Below are positions 17,856 to 24,342 of a DNA stretch of 24,342 nt, one piece after another. Position numbers and translations under genes: made by a program. Each line of letters begins with the position of its first letter. The first letter of the stretch is position 1. The stretch spans positions 1 through 24,342 of the forward strand of contig JAICKM010000015.1 in NCBI GenBank assembly GCA_025927935.1, read 5' to 3'. The DNA is from Chloroflexia bacterium. GTDB taxonomy: Bacteria > Chloroflexota > Chloroflexia > QHBQ01 > JADMIH01. The notes under the pieces were generated by a model, which did not search any database, had not been told where the DNA came from, and saw only the letters and a list, made by a program, of their open reading frames with translations.

Positions 17856-17876
17856 CCACGCCACTTGTATTATACT
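17848..17876 (+). promoter_or_regulatory. sigma-70-like promoter of the PRC-barrel gene
   Basis: TTGAAC (17848-17853) and TATACT (17871-17876) are 17 bp apart. Transcription would start near 17884, about 70 nt before the TTG start codon at 17953. Its -35 box shares 4 bp with that of the opposite-strand promoter, so the two polymerases would compete. Confidence 0.65.
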
Positions 17877-17952
17877 GGCCGTGCATCCGCGCCACGGGGC
17901 GGCCCGCGGCGGGCACGGCGTCCGTATCCCCCTTAGTCAACAGGAGGACAGC

Positions 17953-18675
17953 TTGAGCACGATCAAAGCAAGCGAACTCAAAGGCCGCGCGGTGGTCAGC
18001 TTGACCCAGGCCGAAAAAATCGGCACCGTGGCGAGCGTCATCCTGGACCCTGCGGCGAGCCGGGTGGCCGGCCTCACCGTGCGCACGGGCATCCTGGGCG
18101 GCGCCAAGCTGCTGCGGTCCAGCGATATTCGCAGCCTGGGCATCGACGCCGTGACCATTCACGACAGCAGCTTGCTGCATGATGATAGTGGCGAAGTCCC
18201 GGAATTGAAAGACCTGCCGACTCTCGACGACATGATCGAAATGAAGGTCATCAGCGAGAACGGCCAGTTGCTTGGCACCCTCGGCAATGTCGAAATCGAC
18301 CCGGATCAATACCAGATCACCCGCTATGAACTGAGCGGCACGTTGTGGGACCAGTTGACGCATAGCAACCAAACCTTCGCCGCGGTGCCGGGGCTGCGCT
18401 TCGGCAAGCAATTGCTGGTCGTCCCAGACGCTGTCGGCGCGGTATTGCAGGGATCAAGTACGCCCTCGGCGGACACGGCGCCGGAACCCGCGCTTCCCGC
18501 GGTATCGCCGCCACTCACAACGGCGCCTCCACCGCCCGTTGCCGAGCGGGCCACCTTTACCCCCGTACCGCCCCCGGTGGATGCCGGCCCCCCGCCGCCC
18601 GCCGGCACCCATGCGCGCGTGGTCCTCAGCGACACCGAGAAAGACGGCAAGGCCCCAGACGCGGCGCCGTCTTGA
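17953..18675 (+). CDS. PRC-barrel domain protein with proline-rich tail
   Basis: Soluble protein of 240 residues. Two PRC-barrel-like halves are visible: residues 3-75 (ELKGRAVVSLTQAEKIGTV, then ILDPAASRVAGLTVRTG) and about 92-165 (EMKVISENGQLLGTLGNVEI, then QYQITRYELSG). A disordered Pro/Ala-rich tail (about 168-240) follows. PRC-barrel proteins occur in photosynthetic reaction centres, RimM and many stress or sporulation-related proteins, usually as protein-binding modules; the function here is unknown. The TTG start is chosen because it lies 5 nt after a perfect AGGAGG (17942-17947); a longer open frame upstream lacks domain content. Its divergence from the sigma factor gene suggests a link to the envelope response, but that is inference. 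Confidence 0.85.
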   Translation: MSTIKASELKGRAVVSLTQAEKIGTVASVILDPAASRVAGLTVRTGILGGAKLLRSSDIRSLGIDAVTIHDSSLLHDDSGEVPELKDLPTLDDMIEMKVISENGQLLGTLGNVEIDPDQYQITRYELSGTLWDQLTHSNQTFAAVPGLRFGKQLLVVPDAVGAVLQGSSTPSADTAPEPALPAVSPPLTTAPPPPVAERATFTPVPPPVDAGPPPPAGTHARVVLSDTEKDGKAPDAAPS

Positions 18676-18733
18676 GTCCGGGCGGCGTCTGCGTTGCCGC
18701 TCTATATATATATCCAATCTCGATAGATACACT

Positions 18734-18763
18734 CGGAAGCCCTTCGACCAGGAAGGGCTTCCG
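18734..18763 (+). terminator. terminator-like hairpin after the PRC-barrel gene
   Basis: A perfect 12-bp stem (18734-18745 with 18752-18763) with a 6-nt loop lies 58 nt after the stop codon. It is followed by CATTTCC rather than a long T-run. A short TA microsatellite (18702-18712) precedes it. Confidence 0.6.
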
Positions 18764-18835
18764 CATTTCCACACGAATCTCTGAGCAAGCGCCGTGCCGG
18801 GGCCGCCGGTACCTGGCATGATCGTTGCTTCTGCG

Positions 18836-19810
18836 ATGCATAAGAATCGACAATTGGCCGGAGTGAGCCTGCTTACCCTGGCGACCCTGCTGTTTGCGTT
18901 CGGTTTTACCAGCGCCACCGCGGTGGCGCAACCGTTACCCCAGGCCACGGGCGGGCAGACGCTGACCATCGCGGCGGGGCAGAGCGCCTCGATGCAGGTG
19001 CGGGGATTCTGCCTGGACTTCGGCAAGCCCTTCCCCAGCCAGAGTGGCGCCCCTACCGATCTGGCCCCCGACCAGGCCCGCGCCGCGCTGAACTATGCCG
19101 TCAGCAAGGGCTACGACACCAGCGACCCGCGCCAGGTTCAGGAAGCAATCTGGTTCCTGGTCAGCGGTGAGTGGCATCGCACCGATCATGCGCTGGGCCA
19201 GGAGATCGTCGACGCGGCCAAGAACGGCAATATGCCGGCGACTCCCACCGGCACGTCGTTGCTCGACGCCTTGAAGGCCAATAACTTGACGGCGACGATC
19301 ACCTTCACACCCGGTGGCGGCCTCACCGGTAGCGACGCCTTTTATGGCGACGGTACGTTGACCATCACGAACAACGGCACGCAAGATGCGTCGGTCTATC
19401 TGCCGTTCGGCAGCGTGTTCCCGCCCGCCAATAGCGCCGACCAGCGGCTGATCGGCTACTCCCTGGCGGCGGCGCAGCCTGGGGCAACCACCACCGCAGG
19501 CGCCACCACCACGGCGGAGGCCACGACCGCGGCCACCAGCACGGTCGAAGCAACGGTCACGGCGGCCGCGACCAGCACCACCGCCCCGCCCGCCGCGGCC
19601 ACCGAGACGGTCGCCCCAACGACCGCGCCGACAGAAACGGCGGCGCCCACAATGGCCGCGGCGCCGACGATGACTCCCGCGACCCCCGGCCTGCCCACGA
19701 CCGGCGCCGGCGACTCGGGCCTGCCCGGCTGGCTGTTGCTGTTCGGCTCGGCGCTCTTATGCCTGGTAGCCGGGCTGGCACTGCTGCGGCGTAGCGCCCC
19801 AGCGGCATAA
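18836..19810 (+). CDS. LPXTG-anchored surface protein with probable thioester domain
   Basis: Exported cell-wall protein of 324 residues. A signal peptide (1 to about 32, MHKNRQ then a hydrophobic core, ending TAVAQ) is followed by a domain with Cys59 in GFCLDFG and Gln102 in RQVQEAIWFLVSG. This pairing matches the Cys and Gln motifs of thioester (TED/TQXA) domains of Gram-positive surface proteins, in which the two side chains form an internal thioester that bonds covalently to host or surface targets. A Thr/Ala linker (about 215-285) precedes the sorting signal LPTTG (286-290), a membrane span and a final RRSAPAA tail, which is a class of sortase substrate. No sortase gene is in the window. 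The ATG at 18836 suits the signal peptide; ATG 18818 and GTG 18794 are alternatives, none with a good ribosome binding site. No promoter was identified. Confidence 0.8.
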   Translation: MHKNRQLAGVSLLTLATLLFAFGFTSATAVAQPLPQATGGQTLTIAAGQSASMQVRGFCLDFGKPFPSQSGAPTDLAPDQARAALNYAVSKGYDTSDPRQVQEAIWFLVSGEWHRTDHALGQEIVDAAKNGNMPATPTGTSLLDALKANNLTATITFTPGGGLTGSDAFYGDGTLTITNNGTQDASVYLPFGSVFPPANSADQRLIGYSLAAAQPGATTTAGATTTAEATTAATSTVEATVTAAATSTTAPPAAATETVAPTTAPTETAAPTMAAAPTMTPATPGLPTTGAGDSGLPGWLLLFGSALLCLVAGLALLRRSAPAA

Positions 19811-19845
19811 GCCGCCAATCTAACAAGAATATCGGCGTGTGAAAG

Positions 19846-19873
19846 CCGCCGCGTCCCAGCCAGGACGCGGCGG
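19846..19873 (+). terminator. terminator-like hairpin after the LPXTG protein gene
   Basis: A perfect 11-bp stem (19846-19856 with 19863-19873) with a 6-nt loop lies 35 nt after the stop codon; no T-tract follows. Confidence 0.6.
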
Positions 19874-19910
19874 TGCTGTATGTAGGGAAGGCTACCCGGG
19901 CGGGCGCCGT

Positions 19911-19949
19911 AAAAAAGATCAACCCGCCGGCAATACACCCGGCGGGTTG
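19911..19949 (-). terminator. intrinsic terminator of secG
   Basis: Read on the minus strand, an 11-bp stem (19949-19939 with 19930-19920) is followed after three bases by six T residues (19916-19911), the classic rho-independent form. It lies 21 nt after the secG stop codon. Confidence 0.85.
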
Positions 19950-19970
19950 TCGGAGAGGATTCGAGACGAC

Positions 19971-20225
19971 TTACGGGCCGACGGCCGGCGGCGGGGCGCT
20001 CCCGTAAACGCTGCTCACGAGCGAAATCAGCACGAACACGACGCCGACGCCAATCGTGAACTGGTAGAGCCGCTTTTCCAGCCCGCGGCGGGTGCGGTAG
20101 ATGCTGCTGTCGGCCCCACCAAACACCGACCCGATGCTGGAGCCTTTGGCCTGCATCAGCACCAGGGCGATCAAGAGGATCGAGATAATCAACTGGATAA
20201 TATTCAGCGCAGTGCGCAGGTCCAC
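19971..20225 (-). CDS. secG: preprotein translocase subunit SecG
   Basis: Small membrane protein of 84 residues, part of the SecYEG protein-export channel. Two membrane helices are visible (about 5-24 and 55-76). Between them lies the conserved SecG segment LMQAKGSSIGSVFGGADSS followed by RTRRGLEKRLYQFT. The length is typical for SecG (70-110). The start is a GTG, with AAGGAG eight nucleotides upstream. It has its own promoter at 20332-20360 and its own terminator, so it is probably a monocistronic gene. Confidence 0.9.
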   Translation of the reverse strand: MDLRTALNIIQLIISILLIALVLMQAKGSSIGSVFGGADSSIYRTRRGLEKRLYQFTIGVGVVFVLISLVSSVYGSAPPPAVGP

Positions 20226-20331
20226 AAGTGCTCTCCTTGATACATACTTGATACGGATAGGGCAGTTTCAGATCCGGCGGAACGCAACCCAGGGCCAGGT
20301 CGCGGAACACTCCCAATAAAGGTTCCTGCCG

Positions 20332-20360
20332 ATTATACCATGTTTTCACCGGGCGCGCAA
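20332..20360 (-). promoter_or_regulatory. sigma-70-like promoter of secG
   Basis: On the minus strand a perfect TATAAT (20337-20332) lies 17 bp from TTGCGC (20360-20355). Transcription would start near 20325, giving a leader of about 100 nt. The -35 box is only a partial match. Confidence 0.6.
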
Positions 20361-20498
20361 ACAGCCGGCAGGGCGAAATCGTTGGCCCCGGCGGCCCGCG
20401 CCGCACTCCTCTCCTGGCAGGCAAGCACGCAGACTCTAGACTACGCTGAGCTGCGCGCGGGCGTCTGGCTGAAGGAGCGCGGCCCCTGATCCACAGCT

Positions 20499-20527
20499 TT
20501 GCAGAGAGACGGCAGCCATGGTATAAC
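20499..20527 (+). promoter_or_regulatory. sigma-70-like promoter of the ferredoxin-NADP reductase gene
   Basis: TTGCAG (20499-20504) and TATAAC (20522-20527) are 17 bp apart. Transcription would begin near 20535, about 100 nt before the ATG. With the secG promoter it forms a divergent 408-bp control region that holds no gene. Confidence 0.6.
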
Positions 20528-20600
20528 TAGGGTGATGCGCGGTGCCGGGTAGCGGGTAGGTTTCTTTATTAATACCGCGCCTCGCGATGACACTATTGCT

Positions 20601-20617
20601 GCTACCCCAGGGGTAGC
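20601..20617 (+). repeat. inverted repeat next to the ribosome binding site
   Basis: GCTACCCC (20601-20608) and GGGGTAGC (20610-20617) are separated by one base. As RNA this would fold as a 7-bp hairpin with a 3-nt loop, 3 nt before the GGAGGAG ribosome binding site. It could be an operator or a translation-control element. Confidence 0.5.
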
Positions 20618-20633
20618 TGGAGGAGTACAAGTC

Positions 20634-21698
20634 ATGGATATGACCAACAACGGGGTTGGTTCGCCCACGCAAATCGCCGATGTGCCGGTTGTGGATGCCC
20701 AGGCCGAGGATATTTATGATGTGACCATCATCGGCGCGGGACCCACCGGCCTCTTCGGCGCCTTTTATTCGGGCATGCGTGAGTTGCGGACCAAGATTAT
20801 CGATGCTCTGTCGGAACCGGGCGGACAACTGATTGCGCTCTACCCGGAAAAGTATATTTTCGATGCGCCCGGCTATCCCGAGATTATCGCCAAGGACCTG
20901 GTTACGCAGTTGGTGGCCCAGGCCATGCGCTGGAATCCAACCATGATACTGGGCGAGCGTGTGCTACAACTGACCCACCGGGAGGACGGGATTATCGTCC
21001 TGGGCACAGACAAGGGCACGCACCTGACGCGCACGGTGGTCATCGCCGCCGGGGTGGGCGCCTTTGAGCCGACCCGCCTTAAAGCGCCGGGCGTCGATGA
21101 TCTGGAGGGCAACGGAGTCCACTACTTCGTCAAGCAGAAAGCCGTGTTCAAGGACAAGAACTTGCTGATCGTCGGCGGCGGCGACTCGGCGGTGGACTGG
21201 GCGCTCAACCTGCAAGACACGGCCCGCCACATCACGCTGATCCACCGGCGCAACGAGTTCCGCGCCCATGAGAGTACGGTCAACCAGATGATGGCTTCGC
21301 CCGCGGAAAAGCTGGAGGTGCTCACGCCCTGGGAGGTCCGCTCCGTGCACGGCGGCAACAGCGTGGAGCACGTGGTCCTCTTCCACAACGGCACCCAGGA
21401 AGAGCGCAGCATCCCGGTGGACGCCGTGCTGCTCAATCTAGGATTCAAGGCCGATATCGGCCCGATCAAGGAATGGGGCCTGAAGCTCGATAAGCGCACC
21501 ATCCTGATCAACGAGCGCACCGAGACCAACCTGCCGGGCGTCTACGCAGCCGGCGACATCGCGGCGGAAGCGGTCAAGATGAACCTCATCGCCACCTGCT
21601 ACGGCCAGGCAGCACTCGCGGTCAACGTGGCAAAGAACTATATCGACCCGCGCTCCAGCATCTTCCCCGGCCACAGCAGCGAGAAGATGGACCGCTAA
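20634..21698 (+). CDS. ferredoxin--NADP(+) reductase, thioredoxin reductase-like type
   Basis: FAD enzyme of 354 residues that passes electrons between NADPH and ferredoxin (YumC/type-2 FNR family). The FAD-binding motif GAGPTG is at 34-39, EPGGQLIALYPEKYIFDAPG at 61-80 is diagnostic for this family, the NADPH-binding motif GGGDSA is at 181-186 with HRR at 204-206, and the second FAD motif YAAGDIA is at 304-310. The redox-active CxxC of thioredoxin reductases is absent, which separates it from TrxB. The N-terminal 25 residues are an extra disordered tail. The ATG follows GGAGGAG at 8 nt. It has its own promoter and a long hairpin after it, so it is probably monocistronic. No ferredoxin gene lies nearby. 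Confidence 0.9.
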   Translation: MDMTNNGVGSPTQIADVPVVDAQAEDIYDVTIIGAGPTGLFGAFYSGMRELRTKIIDALSEPGGQLIALYPEKYIFDAPGYPEIIAKDLVTQLVAQAMRWNPTMILGERVLQLTHREDGIIVLGTDKGTHLTRTVVIAAGVGAFEPTRLKAPGVDDLEGNGVHYFVKQKAVFKDKNLLIVGGGDSAVDWALNLQDTARHITLIHRRNEFRAHESTVNQMMASPAEKLEVLTPWEVRSVHGGNSVEHVVLFHNGTQEERSIPVDAVLLNLGFKADIGPIKEWGLKLDKRTILINERTETNLPGVYAAGDIAAEAVKMNLIATCYGQAALAVNVAKNYIDPRSSIFPGHSSEKMDR

Positions 21699-21712
21699 GC
21701 GGCGGACCGGCC

Positions 21713-21753
21713 AATGGCGGAGCGCGGGCAGCGGTTGCCCGCGCTCCGCCATT
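21713..21753 (+). terminator. terminator-like hairpin after the reductase gene
   Basis: A perfect 18-bp stem (21713-21730 with 21736-21753) with a 5-nt loop lies 14 nt after the stop codon. It ends in ATT and has no longer T-run. Confidence 0.7.
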
Positions 21754-21880
21754 CTACGGTGTGCCGATCCGCAGCGCGCCCCGCCCCCGGCGGCGCCAAG
21801 CCGGCCCGGTGCACACGTTCATTGGCAAGGCCCACGGGCCGGGTTGCGGATCGCTGATTACTACCTGCCGATGACAGATT

Positions 21881-22867
21881 ATGCGTATGCGCCGGCCAAC
21901 TCTCCGTGACCTGATCCTGCTCGCCCTGACCGGACTTTGGCTGCTGGCCCTGGCCGCGCTCGTCCTGCGACCCCCGGCGCCGGCGCAAGTGCCACGGCCC
22001 GCCGCCCGCCTCATCCCGCTCCCTGCTACCGCGACGGCCACGCCCGGCCCGCAGCTCGCCCCACTCCCGCGCGGCTATGGTGTCGCGGTCGCGCTCGATA
22101 AGGGCACAGCGGCGGACCTCGATCTGCTGGGGCCGGTCTGGTACTACGATTACCACGCCGAGGGGGCCGACTGGGGATCGCATCCGCGCATGTTGATGGT
22201 GCGCCCCGCCGACAAGCTTTCGGACGCCGACTTGCGGCACCTGGTGGCGACCCATCCCGGCCACTGGTGGATGCTGGGCAACGAGCCGAACGACCCGAAT
22301 CAGGATAACCAGGAGCCGGCGGCCTACGCACGCTTCTATGCCCGCACCGCCGCCGTCATCCGCGTCGCCGACCCGACAGCCGGGATCATGCCGGGCGGGA
22401 TCGCCAATGCCGATACCCAATGGGCGGCGGCTTTCCGCACGCAATACGCGCAGCTTACCGGCGGGCCGCCACAGGTGGATGCCTGGAACATCCACAACTA
22501 CTTGCTCGATACGGCGAATCCCTATGACCTCGCCGTATTCCAGCGGCGCATCGGCGCCTTTCGGGCCTGGATGGCGGAAGTTGGCGACGGCGACCGGCCC
22601 CTGGTGCTCAGCGAGTTCGGGGTGCGCTACGGCGCGGGATGCTGCAACCGCCCGCTCGACGTGCTGGGCGACGGCCTCGTGTTCATGCGCCGGGCGATCA
22701 CCTGGCTGGAGGAAAGCGGGCAGGTCGACTCGTGGGCCTGGTTCACCCTCGATAGCGGCGACCTGAACTACGCCGGCAATTTGCTGCGCCCGGCCGTCCC
22801 CGGCACGCTTTCGGACTACGGCCGGCTCTACGGCGATCATGCGCGCGTATTTGCCGTGACCAGGTAG
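21881..22867 (+). CDS. membrane-anchored clan GH-A-like glycosidase
   Basis: A 328-residue protein with an N-terminal signal anchor (basic MRMRRPTLRD, hydrophobic 11-29), a Pro/Ala/Thr linker (about 31-62) and one catalytic-type domain. The pattern of strand ends fits a TIM-barrel glycosidase of clan GH-A: WMLGNEPND with Glu135 as likely acid/base and PLVLSEFGVRYG with Glu245 as likely nucleophile, plus WNIHNYL and the late WAWFTLDSGD. I could not assign a GH family; GH39, GH5 and GH128-like cores are candidates. The double ATG (21881 and 21887) has no clear ribosome binding site. No promoter was found in the 127-bp gap, and it follows a hairpin. It ends only 24 bp from the convergent glucokinase gene. 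Confidence 0.75.
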   Translation: MRMRRPTLRDLILLALTGLWLLALAALVLRPPAPAQVPRPAARLIPLPATATATPGPQLAPLPRGYGVAVALDKGTAADLDLLGPVWYYDYHAEGADWGSHPRMLMVRPADKLSDADLRHLVATHPGHWWMLGNEPNDPNQDNQEPAAYARFYARTAAVIRVADPTAGIMPGGIANADTQWAAAFRTQYAQLTGGPPQVDAWNIHNYLLDTANPYDLAVFQRRIGAFRAWMAEVGDGDRPLVLSEFGVRYGAGCCNRPLDVLGDGLVFMRRAITWLEESGQVDSWAWFTLDSGDLNYAGNLLRPAVPGTLSDYGRLYGDHARVFAVTR

Positions 22868-22891
22868 CAAGCCGCGCCCGGCCCCATCGCG

Positions 22892-23896
22892 CTAGGCGGG
22901 CGGGTTATCTCCGGCGCCTTCCAGCCCGTAGCGGGCAACGCCCAGCAGGGCGGCGCGCGAACAGATGACATGCACGGGCATGCCCACCAGCAGATCGGAT
23001 AAGCGGCCTTTGCGCAGGAAGGCTTGCATGAACCGCCCGTTCTGCAAGAGCGGCAGGATGCGTGGGGGGATACCGCCCGCCAGATACACGCCGCCGGTCG
23101 AGAGTACCTTGAGGGCGAGGTTGCCCGCCTCCGCGCCCAGGATGGCGATAAAGGTGTCTAGAGTGGCGGCACAGAGCGGGCAGGGTTGCGCGGGGTCCAG
23201 CGCGTATTTCACGATCAGCGGCGTCCTGTCCACGGCCTCCGCCAGTTGCCGGGCGACCTCCGGCGTTTCCTGGGCTGGGTCACGGTCGCGCAGGTAGTCG
23301 TAGATGTTGGGCAATCCGCGCCCGGAGCAAACGCGCTCGACGCTGACATGGGTATGGCGTTGCTGCAATATTTGCAGCAAGCCGATCTCGGTGGGGCTGC
23401 CGGGCGCGAAATCGGCATGGCCGCCCTCGGACGCCTGCGCCTGGTAGCGGGTGCCGTTCCAGACGAGGAAGGCTTCGCCCATGCCGGTGCCCGGCGCGAT
23501 CACGGCTATGCTACCTTCAGGCTGCGCCGTGCCCTCGTTGAGAGTCGCGATTTCCTCCGGTGTCAAGATCGGCACGGCCAGGGCGATAGCTTGCAAATCG
23601 TTCATCAGCGTAACAGCGGACAGGTTCAGTGCCTCTTTGAGCTTCTCTAAGTCCACCAGCCAGTTCAGGTTCGTGACGTTCGCCTGCCCGGCGATTACCG
23701 GCCCCGCCACGGCGAAAGCCGCGCAGGTGATCGGCTGATCCACACCGGCGAGAAATTCGCGCAGGATGGCTTCCAGCGAGGGGTACCGGCCGCTGGGGAA
23801 CTCGGCCTGCCGCACCGGCGCGCGTGGTCCACGCTCCGGCGCGAAGAGGGCCAGATCCGTCTTTGTCCCGCCGATATCCCCTGCCAACAACATCAT
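22892..23896 (-). CDS. glk: glucokinase (Glk family)
   Basis: ATP-dependent glucokinase of the Glk/hexokinase-like family, 334 residues. The phosphate-binding motif LAGDIGGTKTDLALF is at 4-18. TLMNDLQAIA contains the likely catalytic Asp. APGTGMGEAF forms the second phosphate motif, and EGGHADFAP with HVSVERVCSGRGLPNIYDYL is diagnostic for this family. YLAGGIPPRI lies near the C-terminus. It makes glucose-6-phosphate, and would take up glucose released by the window's glycosidases. The ATG at 23896 follows AGGAG five nucleotides upstream; a longer frame only overlaps the upstream gene. It is 56 bp after a gamma-glutamyltransferase gene and is probably co-transcribed. Confidence 0.92.
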   Translation of the reverse strand: MMLLAGDIGGTKTDLALFAPERGPRAPVRQAEFPSGRYPSLEAILREFLAGVDQPITCAAFAVAGPVIAGQANVTNLNWLVDLEKLKEALNLSAVTLMNDLQAIALAVPILTPEEIATLNEGTAQPEGSIAVIAPGTGMGEAFLVWNGTRYQAQASEGGHADFAPGSPTEIGLLQILQQRHTHVSVERVCSGRGLPNIYDYLRDRDPAQETPEVARQLAEAVDRTPLIVKYALDPAQPCPLCAATLDTFIAILGAEAGNLALKVLSTGGVYLAGGIPPRILPLLQNGRFMQAFLRKGRLSDLLVGMPVHVICSRAALLGVARYGLEGAGDNPPA

Positions 23897-23952
23897 ACAT
23901 TCTCCTGAGTTCACTGCCCGGCCCTGCCATCCGGCGGAGTGCGGGTCGTTTG

Positions 23953-24342
23953 TTAATAGCCGGCGGCGGCGCCATCGGCGCGCTTCTCGCTGCCCGCGAC
24001 ATAAGCGCCGCCAGGCAGCCGCCGGATGATCTGCCCCCGCCCGAACGCCGGGCCGACCGGCTCGACGCTCACCTCGTGGCCGCGCAGGGCCAGCCCTTCG
24101 AGGATGGGGCGCGGCACCTCGTCCTCCAGCAGCACGGTGCGCCCCTGGGTCCACTGCCAGCGCGGGGCGTCGAGGCTCGCCTGCGGGTTCATGCCGTAGT
24201 CGACCTGGTTGACCACCATCTGCAGGTGGCCCTGCGGCTGCATGTAGCCGCCCATCACCCCGAACGGCCCGAGCGCCTCGCCGCCGCGCGTCAGGAAGGA
24301 CGGGATGATCGTGTGGTAGGGGCGCTTGCCCGGCGAGACGCA
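23953..24342 (-). CDS. gamma-glutamyltransferase, C-terminal part (cut by window edge)
   Basis: The last 129 residues of a gamma-glutamyltransferase, open through the right edge of the window. The visible text PGKRPYHTIIPSFL, GPFGVMGGYMQPQGHLQM, then PRWQWTQG, LRGHEVSVEPVG and FGRGQIIRR is the typical small-subunit end of the enzyme, which hydrolyses glutathione and related gamma-glutamyl compounds. The catalytic Thr lies outside the window. The true start is upstream, beyond 24342; ATG or GTG codons near 24255 are internal. Downstream glucokinase shares the strand. Confidence 0.9.
   Translation of the reverse strand, partial: CVSPGKRPYHTIIPSFLTRGGEALGPFGVMGGYMQPQGHLQMVVNQVDYGMNPQASLDAPRWQWTQGRTVLLEDEVPRPILEGLALRGHEVSVEPVGPAFGRGQIIRRLPGGAYVAGSEKRADGAAAGY

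Noticed and set aside
18702..18712. TA microsatellite as a -10 promoter element for the LPXTG gene
   Set aside because: No -35 box lies at a suitable distance and a terminator-like hairpin follows before the gene.
20634..21698. Annotation of the flavoenzyme as thioredoxin reductase
   Set aside because: It lacks the redox CxxC motif and carries the GGQLIALYPEKYIFDAPG-like segment of type-2 ferredoxin-NADP reductases.
21765..21853. A 9-bp inverted repeat (CGATCCGCA / TGCGGATCG) before the GH-A-like gene
   Set aside because: The arms are about 70 nt apart with many other GC pairings between them; chance cannot be excluded.

Overview
The window is GC-rich and gene-dense. It reads as a chromosomal segment from a monoderm-like bacterium, most probably a member of the Chloroflexota. 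The lineage call is inference, based on a secreted giant protein with a long Thr-Pro-Thr-Asn linker ending in three SLH domains, an LPXTG-type surface protein, an ECF sigma/RskA-type anti-sigma pair, a bacterial GH6 cellulase and a type-2 ferredoxin-NADP reductase. No rRNA, tRNA, CRISPR array, transposase, integrase or phage gene was seen.

Layout. 27-2796 (minus): an ABC-2 type permease and a D-2-hydroxyacid dehydrogenase. 3045-8441 (plus): a strong promoter, a 1708-residue SLH-anchored beta-helix surface protein and a long terminator-like hairpin. 8507-9725 (minus): an overlapping pair, an unrecognised protein followed by a P-loop kinase-like protein, in a stretch of lower GC. 9998-13786 (plus): an apparent carbohydrate operon with HAD phosphatase, zinc-type dehydrogenase and the two halves of a split transketolase. 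13805-15037 (minus): a secreted GH6 glycosidase with its own promoter. 15274-17821 (minus): a CmoM-like methyltransferase, an anti-sigma factor and an ECF sigma factor. 17848-19873 (plus): a PRC-barrel protein and a surface protein with a probable thioester domain and an LPTTG sorting signal. 19911-20360 (minus): secG. 20499-21753 (plus): a thioredoxin-reductase-like ferredoxin-NADP reductase. 21881-22867 (plus): a membrane-anchored clan GH-A-like glycosidase. 22892-24342 (minus): glucokinase, preceded by the C-terminal part of a gamma-glutamyltransferase cut by the window edge.

How the genes fit together (inference). One theme is carbohydrate use: two exported glycosidases, a glucokinase, and a dehydrogenase/transketolase/phosphatase operon that would rearrange sugars or sugar phosphates. 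The second theme is the cell envelope: two surface proteins with different anchors (SLH and LPXTG), a sigma/anti-sigma switch next to a PRC-barrel gene and the LPXTG gene, SecG for export, and an ABC permease. Several promoters resemble housekeeping sigma-70 sites, each with exactly 17 bp between the boxes. Many genes end in long perfect GC-rich hairpins that lack a U-tract. Start codons were moved inward from the longest frames wherever a ribosome binding site, signal peptide or domain start supported it. The best candidate for something little described is the thioester/LPXTG protein beside the sigma/anti-sigma locus.
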